Positions 23,461-31,117 of a DNA stretch of 32,013 nucleotides are shown here, piece after piece. The translations under genes and the position numbers were made by a program. Origin of the DNA: Subdoligranulum sp. (GTDB taxonomy: Bacteria; Bacillota; Clostridia; Oscillospirales; Ruminococcaceae); contig JAAVHN010000047.1 of NCBI GenBank assembly GCA_014799685.1, forward strand, positions 1-32,013, in the 5' to 3' direction. The notes under the pieces are model-generated. The model did no database searches. It saw only the letters and a list, made by a program, of their open reading frames with translations, and was not told where the DNA came from. Numbering within the stretch: position 1 is the stretch's first letter; each line of letters begins with the position of its first letter.

Positions 23461-24693
23461 ATGATGAAAAAGCTCACCGCCTTGTTCCTGGCGCTGGCGC
23501 TGCTGTGCAGCCTTGCCGGCTGCGGCAAACAGCAGAGCGGGCGCTCGCTGGAGGACGACAGCCCGAGCAGCGATGTCCGGCCGGAGCCGCCCCGTGCGGC
23601 CGGCGTGTCGGATGAGGAAGAGCCGGAAGACGAGCCGGAAGACGATTCGGAGGATCCCGGCGACGCGGGGCAGACGATCGACTTTTTGGGCTCCTGAAAC
23701 GGCAATGTGTACTCCAATGAATTTTTGGGCCTTTGCTATACGCTGCCCGACAGCTGGGTGTACGCCTCGGATGAAGAATTGCTCGAAATGGTGGATGCGG
23801 CTATCAGCAGCGACGTTCTGAGCGACCAAACCAAGCTGGCAGCCGAGCTGGGTAAGAGCCGTACGGTTTACGGAATGGTTGCGCAGGACCCTGTCGGCGG
23901 CAGCAGCGTACAGGTGATGTTCATGAATCTGGAGGGCTTTGCCCGGCTCAGCGAGGATCAGCTTGCGGAAGAGATCGCCGCACAGCAGGAAACGCTGCTG
24001 AGCGAATCGCCCGGCGTCACATTGACGATGAACGACACCTACCGTGCGCCGCTCGGCGGCAAAAACTTTCTGGTACTGCCCATCGAGCTCAATATCTCGG
24101 GCGTGATGGCCGAGGAACGGATATACCTTCAGCTTTTGGACGATTACGGCGTGATGATCGCCGTTTCTGCGTTGTCGGACAGGGACATCAACACGATGGA
24201 GGGCGGTGCCTCTGCGTTCGCACCGCTGGACGGCAGCGCCGGTGTTTCCGGTATGCTTACGGCCATCGGCGATATCGGGCGCACATTCGATACGATGTTC
24301 TTTGATTACACCGTGGTCTCGGCTGAAAGCCCGGCCGAGTACGACGGCTACACCGCCGCAAGCGGCAACAAGCTGCTTGTGGTGGGCGTAAAGGTGAAGA
24401 ACGATTTCGGCAGAACGCTGCCCATGTATGATACCGATTTCCAGATCCAGTGGGGCCCGGGCGACTATGATTACGCGTGGGCGGTGGATGCGTTCAACGA
24501 CAAAATGATGCCGCTGGAATGGGAGCTTGCGAACGGCAAAGAGGTCACCTACGACATGCTGTTCGAGGTGCCTGCCGGCCAGAACGATTTTTCGCTCGTT
24601 TATCTGGAGGAATATACCGATCGGTTCGGCAAAGACCAGGTGGGCGATTTGTACTCTGCCGATTTCACGCTGCTGGCCGCTGCCGGGGCGTAA
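23461..24693 (+). pseudogene. DUF4352-type lipoprotein paralog 2, interrupted by one in-frame TGA
   Basis: A 411-codon gene homologous along its length to 21911-23209, with signal MMKKLTALFLALALLCSLAGC (Cys21) and a strong promoter. Codon 79 is TGA (23695-23697) exactly where paralog 1 has the Trp of LGFWEGDVY. The same frame then continues uninterrupted as NVYSNEFLGLCYTLPDSW to a normal end, including the FDTMFFDYTVVSAESPAEY domain. Nothing else is damaged, so the nonsense change is recent, is an error, or is read through. The code is standard here (mntP and others stop at TGA). Alternatively a 78-residue lipopeptide and a GTG-started (23707) unsecreted fragment are made. Confidence 0.8.
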
Positions 24694-24734
24694 GGAGGCG
24701 CGCGGATCCCGCCGCGCATAAAAACGCATCTTGC

Positions 24735-24773
24735 GCAGAAAACGCACGCAGAAAACGGATGCAGAAAACGCAT
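24735..24773. repeat. 13-bp tandem repeat, three copies
   Basis: GCAGAAAACGCAC, GCAGAAAACGGAT and GCAGAAAACGCAT in tandem, in the gap between the lipoprotein gene and its terminator. The gap 24694-24995 otherwise holds the terminator and AT-rich sequence with TATAAT-like boxes at 24895 and 24905. Confidence 0.8.
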
Positions 24774-24780
24774 GCTGTGC

Positions 24781-24819
24781 AAAACCGCCCCGCGCGGAAT
24801 CTCCGCGCGGGGCGGTTTT
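24781..24819 (+). terminator. strong rho-independent terminator
   Basis: Perfect 18-bp stem (AAAACCGCCCCGCGCGGA with its complement) around a 3-nt loop, followed by a T-run at 24824-24829. It ends the lipoprotein transcript. Confidence 0.9.
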
Positions 24820-24995
24820 GGGCCTTTTTTGGAAGAAAACGGTATTTTCATCCGCCATTTTTTGGGCGTGAAAGAAAAAGGTAGATTTTTTCGTTATAAT
24901 CATATATAATAAAAATAGTATTTGCGGGCGGCGCGCGGTGCGGGCCCGTGAGGGACGATCAAAGTGATCCGGACCTTTTCAAAGGAGGAAATACT

Positions 24996-26747
24996 GTGCA
25001 GCAAATTCAAAGATATTTCCGCAAGGTAGGGAAAGCCGTCCTGCGCTTTTTCGGGCGCGTCGCGCACGGCAGCGTGCTGGATATCGCCATCCTCGTTTGC
25101 GGCGTGAGCCTTGTCGGTGTGGGAACGACCATCGCAGTCGTATCCTCCCGCGGGCCGCAGGTGCCGGTGGATGTGTCCTCGACGGTTCCGATGTCTGTAT
25201 CCGCATCCGTCAGCGCCCCGCCGGTGGAGCAGGAGGTTTACGACCCGAACGAAAACGCGCTGGATTCTTTGGAATATGACGGCACGCTTTTGCCCGAATC
25301 GCCAGACGGCGGCGAGGCCTATCTGGACGAGACGATCTTCATCGGCGATTCCAACACCTACCGCCTTGCCACCTACAGCCTTACGTCGTGGCAGAATAAC
25401 CTCAGCGCCGTGGGCATGGGCATCCAGCATGTTACCAGCACGCCCAGCATGTATTTCAAGGGGATGAGCGATCCCGTGTATATGGCGCGCGCCGTTGCCA
25501 TGATGCAGCCGCGCCGCATCGTGATCACCTACGGCACGAACAACACCGATTCCTCGGTGGATAACTTTATCAACCAGTACCGCACCGCGCTGGATGCCAT
25601 CAAAAAGGAATGGCCGTATGCGGATATCATCATCAATTCGATCCCGCCGGTGGCGGTGTTCCGCGCGAATGCGGCCAACACGCAAAAAAACATTGATGCG
25701 TTCAACAAGGCCCTGGCCGACTTCGCAAAGGAGGAGGGCTACCAGTTTTTGAACAGCAGCGAGGTGCTGAAGGATCCCACCTCGGGCTATGCGCGCATTG
25801 ATTATATGATAGGCGACGGCCTGCACCTGAACGAGGACGGCGCGAAGGCCCTGATGGGCTATGTACGCACGCACACGCACATTGTGCCGGATACGCGCCC
25901 CGCGCTGACGGACATGCCCGTGCACCAGCCCACGCCGGAGGCGCTGTTCAACCCGCAGGCGGCGTCCTCGTCGTCGTCCAGCTCGGAGGCCGCGGGTGTC
26001 ACCGTCAATTTCTCCATCCGTGGGGATAAGGACGGCGGTACATTATCCGGCACGCTGATGCAGCTGGTGGAGCCAGGCAAGGCCTGCCAGCCCGTAACGG
26101 CGACGGCCAACGCCGGCTATACGATGGCATGGGGCTGCGACGTCGGCGGGCTCTACGAGGGCAGCGGCATCGCGACCAACGGCAACCAATCGACGGCAAC
26201 CTACACCGTGCCCGGAGGAACAACGGAAAAGACGCTGAATGTTTGGGTGACATTCTCGAAGGAGCATGTGCATAGCTATAGCAATTGGACAGATCAGGGC
26301 GACACACATGAACGTCATTGCACAGACGCCAATTGCCCGGATACGAATAAGGCGAAAGAAATCGGCAACCACGATTCGAACGGACAAAAACGAGAGTCGG
26401 ATACGCATACGAATATACCGACATGTAGTGTGTGCGGCAAGGTTATGGGGACAGGAGATTCAAAAACTCCTGCACATGAACATAGTATCGACCATTATGA
26501 TCCGGTTGAAGGTGGACATCAAGGAAAGTGCTCGTGTGGCGAGAATGTTGGTGAAGTGGCAAGTCACAGCTACAGTTATACGGATATCAAAGATGGAAGA
26601 AATCATAGGGGAGAATGTACGTTATGTTCTGCAGAAATTACGGGCGAGCATACTATCGAAACACGTGAAGACGGTTCAACTATTTGCACAACGGGATGCG
26701 GATACCAAACAGAAGCAACAAAGATGCCCGACGAAGGGGAAACTTAG
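24996..26747 (+). CDS. secreted SGNH/GDSL hydrolase with His/Cys-rich C-terminal tail
   Basis: 583 residues from GTG 24996, which has AAAGGAGG 7-8 nt upstream. An N-terminal membrane anchor (VLDIAILVCGVSLVGVGTTIAVV) is followed by a Ser/Val/Pro linker and a full SGNH catalytic domain: IFIGDSN (115-120, nucleophile Ser), YGTNNTD (179-185) and DGLHLNEDG (274-282, the Asp/His pair). By family this is an esterase or O-deacetylase acting on wall polymers or exopolysaccharide. A Ser-rich linker and a Gly-rich beta domain follow. From about residue 424 the tail carries repeated H-x-H, C-x-x-C and H-C motifs (HVHSYSNW, CSVCG, KCSCGE, GECTLCSAE, TTGCGY), likely metal-binding. This tail is clearly more AT-rich in codons than the rest, suggesting a fusion with foreign sequence. 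Confidence 0.85.
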   Translation: MQQIQRYFRKVGKAVLRFFGRVAHGSVLDIAILVCGVSLVGVGTTIAVVSSRGPQVPVDVSSTVPMSVSASVSAPPVEQEVYDPNENALDSLEYDGTLLPESPDGGEAYLDETIFIGDSNTYRLATYSLTSWQNNLSAVGMGIQHVTSTPSMYFKGMSDPVYMARAVAMMQPRRIVITYGTNNTDSSVDNFINQYRTALDAIKKEWPYADIIINSIPPVAVFRANAANTQKNIDAFNKALADFAKEEGYQFLNSSEVLKDPTSGYARIDYMIGDGLHLNEDGAKALMGYVRTHTHIVPDTRPALTDMPVHQPTPEALFNPQAASSSSSSSEAAGVTVNFSIRGDKDGGTLSGTLMQLVEPGKACQPVTATANAGYTMAWGCDVGGLYEGSGIATNGNQSTATYTVPGGTTEKTLNVWVTFSKEHVHSYSNWTDQGDTHERHCTDANCPDTNKAKEIGNHDSNGQKRESDTHTNIPTCSVCGKVMGTGDSKTPAHEHSIDHYDPVEGGHQGKCSCGENVGEVASHSYSYTDIKDGRNHRGECTLCSAEITGEHTIETREDGSTICTTGCGYQTEATKMPDEGET

Positions 26748-26865
26748 AATGGGGGGCAAGATTCCGAAACATAAATTCCTATCCCAAAAAAGTATCGACT
26801 GATAAGTAACCAAAAGAAAACAGAAAAGGTCGAATTGTCTTCGATATTAAAACAGTGTTACATCA

Positions 26866-26893
26866 AAGCGCCCGGCGAATTCGCCGGGCGCTT
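26866..26893. terminator. perfect 28-bp palindrome, possible terminator
   Basis: A 12-bp stem, AAGCGCCCGGCG with its exact complement, around AATT. Only a weak T-tract follows on either strand. It lies just downstream (ribF sense) of ribF fragment A, so it may be the terminator of the gene copy that fragment came from, or may serve the SGNH gene on the other strand. Confidence 0.5.
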
Positions 26894-26942
26894 GCCATTC
26901 CCACAAAACCAAACTTCGATCCCCAATTCCCTGCATCCGGCA

Positions 26943-27117
26943 CCCCCCTCCGCGCGGTTCACCATGGCGGTGAGGGCTTCGAGTGAATCGAATTTCTGCG
27001 CCAGCCACAAAAATTTGCAAAAGCGCACGCGCACGGCGTCGCCGTATAGTTCGCCCGTAAAATCCGGGATGAATGTTTCGCAGGTAACGCCCGCGCCCGC
27101 GCCGCCGCCCTCCACCC
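26943..27117 (-). pseudogene. ribF 3'-end fragment A
   Basis: About 175 bp nearly identical to the end of the real ribF (31139-31310). On the minus strand it encodes the riboflavin-kinase C-terminus GVTCETFIPDFTGELYGDAV followed by RVRFCKFLW, then AQKFDSLEALTAMVNRAE, after which the tail differs from ribF. Similarity stops abruptly upstream, at the codons before VEGGG, so no kinase or FAD-synthetase core is present. Same orientation as ribF. It is one of two such fragments bracketing accessory genes. Confidence 0.9.
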
Positions 27118-27252
27118 GCGCGGCTTGCCAATGTAGTGAGATTTTCTCTGTACAGCTGCCTTAAAAATCCATAATGATTTCGGGGAATCTCTAAACCAAA
27201 GCAAAAGAATCAGAACCACCCCCAAAATCATACAATTATGTATAGATTTGTA

Positions 27253-27281
27253 TTTACAAACCGTAAAACACCTGCTATAAT
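27253..27281 (+). promoter_or_regulatory. strong promoter of the accessory operon, with inverted repeat
   Basis: -35 TTTACA (27253-27258), 17-bp spacer, perfect -10 TATAAT (27276-27281). The -35 is itself the left arm of TTTAC-AAACC-GTAAA (27253-27267), an inverted repeat also found before the ATPase gene at 29438, so a repressor there would cover the promoter. Confidence 0.8.
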
Positions 27282-27287
27282 ATTGTT

Positions 27288-27395
27288 ATCCCGCTTAAGA
27301 CAGCAGGGGGCATACAGCCATAATTTCCTGCCGAGGCTGACGGATGGCTTTATATTTGTCCATCGCCCCGGTTCTGAGCTGGGGCGTTTGTGTTA
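27288..27395 (+). promoter_or_regulatory. L10-leader-like RNA upstream of an unknown operon
   Basis: Starting right at the predicted transcript start, AAGACAGCAGG (27297-27307) and CCTGCCGAGG (27327-27336) reproduce the core of the rplJ leader in this same window, including the GACA and CGAG internal-loop nucleotides around the GCAGG/CCTGC stem. A GATGG/CCATC hairpin follows and then a terminator-like stem CGCCCC (27364-27369) / GGGGCG (27381-27386) with TTTGTGTT. The downstream gene is not a ribosomal protein. I infer that the L10-L12 complex, or a mimic, controls readthrough. A covariance-model search would decide this. Confidence 0.65.
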
Positions 27396-27463
27396 AGTGT
27401 TAATCAAAAATGAGAGCACTTGGCGCGGTGGTTTGGCGTATGATAATAAGGTGATGGTTTGAT

Positions 27464-28177
27464 ATGGACACTGTTTTGGAGACCCCACTTGGTTCAGATG
27501 CAGTACAAGTGCAGGAACCGGCAATGACATATGACGTGTTAAAAGAAAAAATATACACATGCTATAAAGAAGAAATTGCCAGTTTGATTTCTAAAATTGA
27601 AGTAGAATGTCACACGCTGCCCCGGGATGCAGCACAGGGCGTTGACGAGTTATTTCAAATGCTTGCGACAGCAGAGGTGGAGCAGGATGCCGCACAAAAG
27701 GATGCCCTGCTGTTGGCTGCGGGTAGAATGCTGCAGGTATTGCATGAGATGCTTTGTATTCGATATGTTGATCACCAAATTGAGGCTGTACGCAGATACC
27801 AGCGGGAATTAAAGAATTTTAACAACGGCGTTATCGTCAAGGATAAAGACGGCAACGAGATGCTTTTGCAGGAGTATATCCGCAAAAAAATGGTCTTTGT
27901 AAAAAGCTACAGGAAAGAACGCAAAAAATTTTTCAGACAGTTCGATCACAACGGAGGCCTTATGGCAGATCCAGAGGAACTGCCGACAATGCTTGCGCAG
28001 TATGTTCAATTGATCGATGAAGTGGTAGAAGCGGTAGAGGATAATTACCATCGGGTGATCGGATCAGGATATAATATGGTGGCGCTTTCCAGAGTCTTAT
28101 GGCTCCTGTCGACCGGGATCCCTGTTATTTTGGCAATTCGAGTGGTTTTGTCATATTTGAGCGCTATCTGTGTTTGA
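27464..28177 (+). CDS. helical protein with C-terminal membrane anchor, function unknown
   Basis: 237 residues; ATG 27464 follows AAGGTGAT by about 6-7 nt. No family recognised. The soluble part is predicted almost entirely helical and charged (KEKIYTCYKEEIASLISKIE, HQIEAVRRYQRELKNF, YRKERKKFFRQF). A single hydrophobic segment at the very end (VLWLLSTGIPVILAIRVVLSYLSAI) suggests a tail-anchored protein facing the cytosol. It is the first gene of a tight operon: 13 nt before the small gene at 28191, which is 11 nt before the third gene. Base composition is more AT-rich than the flanking core genes. Expression is expected from the 27253 promoter through the L10-leader-like RNA. It may be the partner of the third protein, which has the same architecture. 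Confidence 0.8.
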   Translation: MDTVLETPLGSDAVQVQEPAMTYDVLKEKIYTCYKEEIASLISKIEVECHTLPRDAAQGVDELFQMLATAEVEQDAAQKDALLLAAGRMLQVLHEMLCIRYVDHQIEAVRRYQRELKNFNNGVIVKDKDGNEMLLQEYIRKKMVFVKSYRKERKKFFRQFDHNGGLMADPEELPTMLAQYVQLIDEVVEAVEDNYHRVIGSGYNMVALSRVLWLLSTGIPVILAIRVVLSYLSAICV

Positions 28178-28190
28178 GGTGATAGTACAC

Positions 28191-28361
28191 ATGAGAAAGA
28201 ATTTTTCGACCCTGACTGCGGCTGAGAAAAGGGAACTGGTATTACAAAAGAAAAATATTCCAACATCCATTTTCCTTGGAGGAAAAGAGAAAAAGCATAT
28301 CGTGCAGGCCCGGGGGACGATATATGGTGCTCCTACTGAGCGGAAACCACTGAAACCGTAG
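28191..28361 (+). CDS. 56-residue basic protein, function unknown
   Basis: Middle gene of the accessory operon. ATG 28191 is chosen over the upstream in-frame ATG 28170 because GAGGTGAT (28174-28183 region) sits 7-9 nt before it. The product is Lys/Arg-rich: MRKNFSTLTAAEKRELVLQ, a predicted helix, then KKNIPTSIFLGGKEKKH and a Gly/Pro end. It has no membrane segment or cysteine motif. Its stop codon overlaps the GGAGGTGA ribosome binding site of the next gene, so the two are likely translationally coupled. A small adaptor or regulator of the two anchored proteins is one guess. Confidence 0.65.
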   Translation: MRKNFSTLTAAEKRELVLQKKNIPTSIFLGGKEKKHIVQARGTIYGAPTERKPLKP

Positions 28362-28372
28362 GAGGTGAAGTG

Positions 28373-29056
28373 GTGAAGCACGCGAACAACAGTGTCTTTG
28401 ACAGGAGAAATTTTGAGCGTTTTTCAGAGCTGGAGCAGAGAATCAAAACCTATGATGCGTCACTGGTGAATGTTCAGGCAAAGACCGTGCCGGAGTTATA
28501 CAGCTATTTCTACTCCAACTCAGATGCGGTATATCAGTATGTTCGGCTTTTGATCGATGGAAACGAGTTTGCTGTCAGCAATGAGATTCGTGCAATGCTT
28601 GGACACTTGGCAGAAGGTGAACTCAACTGCAAGGGGGTGGGCAAACATGAGTTGAAGAACGCATATGGTCATTTCAGACGAATGAACATAGATGTCCTGA
28701 AAATGCTGTGTGATGAGTTGGATAAAGCATTGAGCTGGTGGCTGCAGAAGCATTATCACTACGATTACAGAAAACAGGACGAGGAGTTTCTTCCAACCTT
28801 TTCCGAGAATTATGTTTCCGCCAAAAGAAAATACAAAAAAGCGCGTTTATTAGAAAGTGTTGGCAGCGACAGCAAGAACAATAAGTTCAATATCATTGAA
28901 TTGTATTATCAGGCGGCGTGCGCGTATATCGATTTGTTTGCTCTTTACAGAAGAAAACACGCGATGATCGAGAAGAAGAAATGGCGCACGATCTTCCACT
29001 ATGTATGCTGTGCGATAGTGTCTATACTTTTAATTGCTGCAGGGTTTATCCCCTGA
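28373..29056 (+). CDS. helical protein with C-terminal membrane anchor, function unknown (2)
   Basis: 227 residues from GTG 28373, 7 nt after GGAGG; GTG 28370, one codon earlier, is possible but too close to the ribosome binding site. Predicted all-helical soluble part, including AVSNEIRAMLGHLAEGEL, then AYGHFRRMNIDVLKMLCDEL and WWLQKHYHYDYRKQDEEF. The last 21 residues (IFHYVCCAIVSILLIAAGFIP), after a basic KKKW stop-transfer-like cluster, form a membrane anchor. This copies the layout of the first gene in the operon, although the sequences show no obvious similarity. No nuclease, ATPase or protease motif is visible. The pair plus small protein could be a membrane-associated defence or stress device, but that is inference from gene context only. 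Confidence 0.78.
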   Translation: MKHANNSVFDRRNFERFSELEQRIKTYDASLVNVQAKTVPELYSYFYSNSDAVYQYVRLLIDGNEFAVSNEIRAMLGHLAEGELNCKGVGKHELKNAYGHFRRMNIDVLKMLCDELDKALSWWLQKHYHYDYRKQDEEFLPTFSENYVSAKRKYKKARLLESVGSDSKNNKFNIIELYYQAACAYIDLFALYRRKHAMIEKKKWRTIFHYVCCAIVSILLIAAGFIP

Positions 29057-29335
29057 TGCTTTTCATGGCTGTCAACCTGTATGGGCTGCGGCACAAAGTC
29101 AACACAAAACCGCAAAGCCTCCGATACATAAAACATATCAGCAATTTTGCTTGATAAAAGAATAAAACTTTTCTGCACCGACCGGAATATTTTGGTATAT
29201 CGGTAAAATATAATCCGACAGAATCAAGTTGAGGGTAGGCCTTTACAGGTTTGCTCTCATTTTTTTCGCAAAAAAGGCAGGAACAGAGCCGCACCCGAAT
29301 CTGCCCTTTTATAAATATCTCTATCCCCCCTTCTC

Positions 29336-29423
29336 TCGCCGCATCCTCCGCGCGGTTCACCATTGCGGTGAGGGCCCCGGGCGAATCGAGTTTCTGCGCC
29401 AGCCACAGAAATTTGCAAAATCA
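29336..29423 (-). pseudogene. ribF 3'-end fragment B
   Basis: About 88 bp matching ribF 31140-31224 and fragment A: the codons for CKFLW through the LEALTAMVNRA region, diverging sharply upstream of the TTTGCAAATTTCTGTGGC block. Same orientation as ribF. Its own tail (REGGIEIFIKG on the minus strand) is more like the tail of fragment A (RELGIEVWF) than that of the present ribF (RGWVDNL), so A and B may derive from another ribF allele. The stretch 29057-29335 to its left shows no gene. Confidence 0.85.
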
Positions 29424-29437
29424 CGCAGAAAAGTAAG

Positions 29438-29525
29438 TTTACATTTCGTAAAACATAAACAAGTAAATGTTGCAAAAGCTGTTGACATCCCACTTAAAAT
29501 CAGGTACAATTTAGTAAATCGTAAA
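29438..29525 (+). promoter_or_regulatory. operator-like cluster of TTTAC / GTAAA sites
   Basis: An inverted repeat TTTAC-ATTTC-GTAAA (29438-29452) is followed by further GTAAA half-sites near 29463, 29514 and 29521, surrounding the promoter at 29482-29510. The same palindrome with a different spacer overlaps the 27253 promoter. This suggests one regulator for both cassettes. Confidence 0.5.
29482..29510 (+). promoter_or_regulatory. promoter of the DUF234-type ATPase gene
   Basis: Perfect -35 TTGACA (29482-29487), 17-bp spacer, -10 TACAAT (29505-29510), 40 nt before the start codon. Confidence 0.8.
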
Positions 29526-29550
29526 CCACGAAATTTTGGAGGGCGCGCGG

Positions 29551-30942
29551 ATGTTTATCGGCAGAGAGCACGAGCTGAATACGCTGGAGAAGCTTTATCG
29601 TTCCGGCCGGTTTGAATTTGCGGTGATATACGGCCGCCGCCGGGTGGGAAAAACCGCTCTGATCAGCGAATTCCTAAAAGGGAAAGATGCGATTTTTTTT
29701 ACGGGTGTGGAGACAAACGAAAGGCAAAATCTGGATAACTTTTCACGATGCATTCTGGAATATCATATGGGCGTCGCGGTCGATTCGTCTTTTGCGTCTT
29801 TTCAGGCAGCGCTCGAATCTGTTTTCGGGCTGGCAAAGGCAAAACGGATCGTGCTTGTGATCGACGAATACCCTTATGCAGCCCGTGCGTCGGGAAGCCT
29901 TGCCTCTACGCTTCAGCTTCTGATCGACAAAAACAAGGACAGTTCCAAGCTGTTCCTCATCCTCTGTGGTTCTTCCATGTCCTATATGGAGGATCATGTT
30001 CTGGCATACAAGGCGCCGCTTTACGGAAGAAAAACGGCGCAGCTGAAGTTGGAGCCGTTTGATTTTTTTGAGGCCTGCCGCTGTTTTACGCGGTTTTCCG
30101 ATTTTGATAAGGCGCTGGCGTATGGAATCGCCGGCGGAACGCCGCAGTATTTGCTCCAGATCGACGATGGCCTTTCCATGGAGGAGAATATCAAAAATAT
30201 GTACCTGAACCCAGCATCCCCCCTGTTTGAAGAACCGGGCAATCTGCTCAAACAGGAGGTGCGTGAACCGGCGATCTACAATGCGGTGATCACGGCGATC
30301 GCCACAGGCTGCTCGAAAATGAATGAGATCTCCAATAAGATCGATGAGGATACAAGCGTATGCGCCGCATATATCAAAAATCTGACCGCGCTTGGCATCG
30401 TAAAAAAAGAATCGCCCTACGGGGAAAAGTCATCCCGCAAGACGATCTATTCCATTGAGGACAATATGTTCCGCTTTTGGTATCGTTTTGTGCCGAAAAA
30501 CGCCTCGATTATCTCCCGCGGCGCTGGGGGGCTTGCCTATCAGCGCATCGCCCCGGAGCTTTCTGCCTATATGGGCGGTGTATTCGAGGAAATCTGCAAG
30601 CAATACCTTTGGAAGCTGCTTCTTGCGGATCGATGCGCTGTGCGATTTACCGATCTCGGTCGCTGGTGGGGCATGGATCCAAAAACAAGAGTCCAGGAGA
30701 AGATCGATATCACCGGCAGAGACGATCAGGGTGATGCCCTCTTTGCGGAGTGCAAATGGACGAACGAAAAGGTCGATCTTAGCGTTTTGGAAACCCTCGC
30801 AGTGCGCAGCGATCTGTTTTACGCCCGAAAAAAACACTTCTATCTGTTTGCCAAAACAGGTTTTACAAAAGGCTGCGCAGAAAGGGCGGCAGAGATGGGC
30901 AATGTGACGCTGATCGCCTATCAGGAAATGCTGCAGGGATAA
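29551..30942 (+). CDS. AAA+ ATPase of the DUF234 type with C-terminal nuclease-like domain
   Basis: 463 residues from ATG 29551, with TGGAGGG 7 nt upstream; a TTG five codons earlier overlaps that site and is rejected. It starts with the family-typical FIGREHELN. Walker A is GRRRVGKT (28-35), Walker B LVIDEYP (102-108), and the sensor region is LILCGSSMSYM. A winged-helix segment (SKMNEISNKIDEDTSVCAAYIKNLTALGIVKK) follows. The C-terminal DUF234 part has Asp386 in KIDIT and ECK at 400-402, the spacing of a PD-(D/E)XK nuclease core. Archaeal and bacterial relatives are common in genomic islands, but their role is not established. It is a single-gene cassette between ribF fragment B and ribF itself. 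Confidence 0.88.
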   Translation: MFIGREHELNTLEKLYRSGRFEFAVIYGRRRVGKTALISEFLKGKDAIFFTGVETNERQNLDNFSRCILEYHMGVAVDSSFASFQAALESVFGLAKAKRIVLVIDEYPYAARASGSLASTLQLLIDKNKDSSKLFLILCGSSMSYMEDHVLAYKAPLYGRKTAQLKLEPFDFFEACRCFTRFSDFDKALAYGIAGGTPQYLLQIDDGLSMEENIKNMYLNPASPLFEEPGNLLKQEVREPAIYNAVITAIATGCSKMNEISNKIDEDTSVCAAYIKNLTALGIVKKESPYGEKSSRKTIYSIEDNMFRFWYRFVPKNASIISRGAGGLAYQRIAPELSAYMGGVFEEICKQYLWKLLLADRCAVRFTDLGRWWGMDPKTRVQEKIDITGRDDQGDALFAECKWTNEKVDLSVLETLAVRSDLFYARKKHFYLFAKTGFTKGCAERAAEMGNVTLIAYQEMLQG

Positions 30943-31071
30943 TATACCCGAACATTTTCCACGCAGCGAGTGGGAATTTTGCCGTCAGGGTGCGCACGGG
31001 GCGGTTTATTTAAGAAGAAGTAAAGAAGCTGCAGGGCTGACAAACCATATAAAACATCGTGATACACGAAG

Positions 31072-31115
31072 GCTGGGGATCCAAAAAGCAGGATCCCCAG
31101 CTTTGTTCTTGTCTT
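31072..31115 (+). terminator. terminator between the ATPase gene and ribF
   Basis: Perfect 11-bp stem GCTGGGGATCC / GGATCCCCAGC (31072-31082 and 31091-31101) with an 8-nt loop and TTTGTTCTTGTCTT on the plus strand. It lies just after the ribF stop codon, so it may also stop ribF transcription on the minus strand. Confidence 0.8.
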
Positions 31116-31117
31116 GA

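Noticed and set aside
26858-27115. Independent 85-residue gene on the minus strand
   Set aside because: It is the translated ribF 3' fragment with a chance start; it lacks both RibF active sites.
27464-29056. Toxin-antitoxin or phage integrase module
   Set aside because: None of the three proteins shows a nuclease, RHH/HTH antitoxin or tyrosine/serine recombinase signature that I can recognise.
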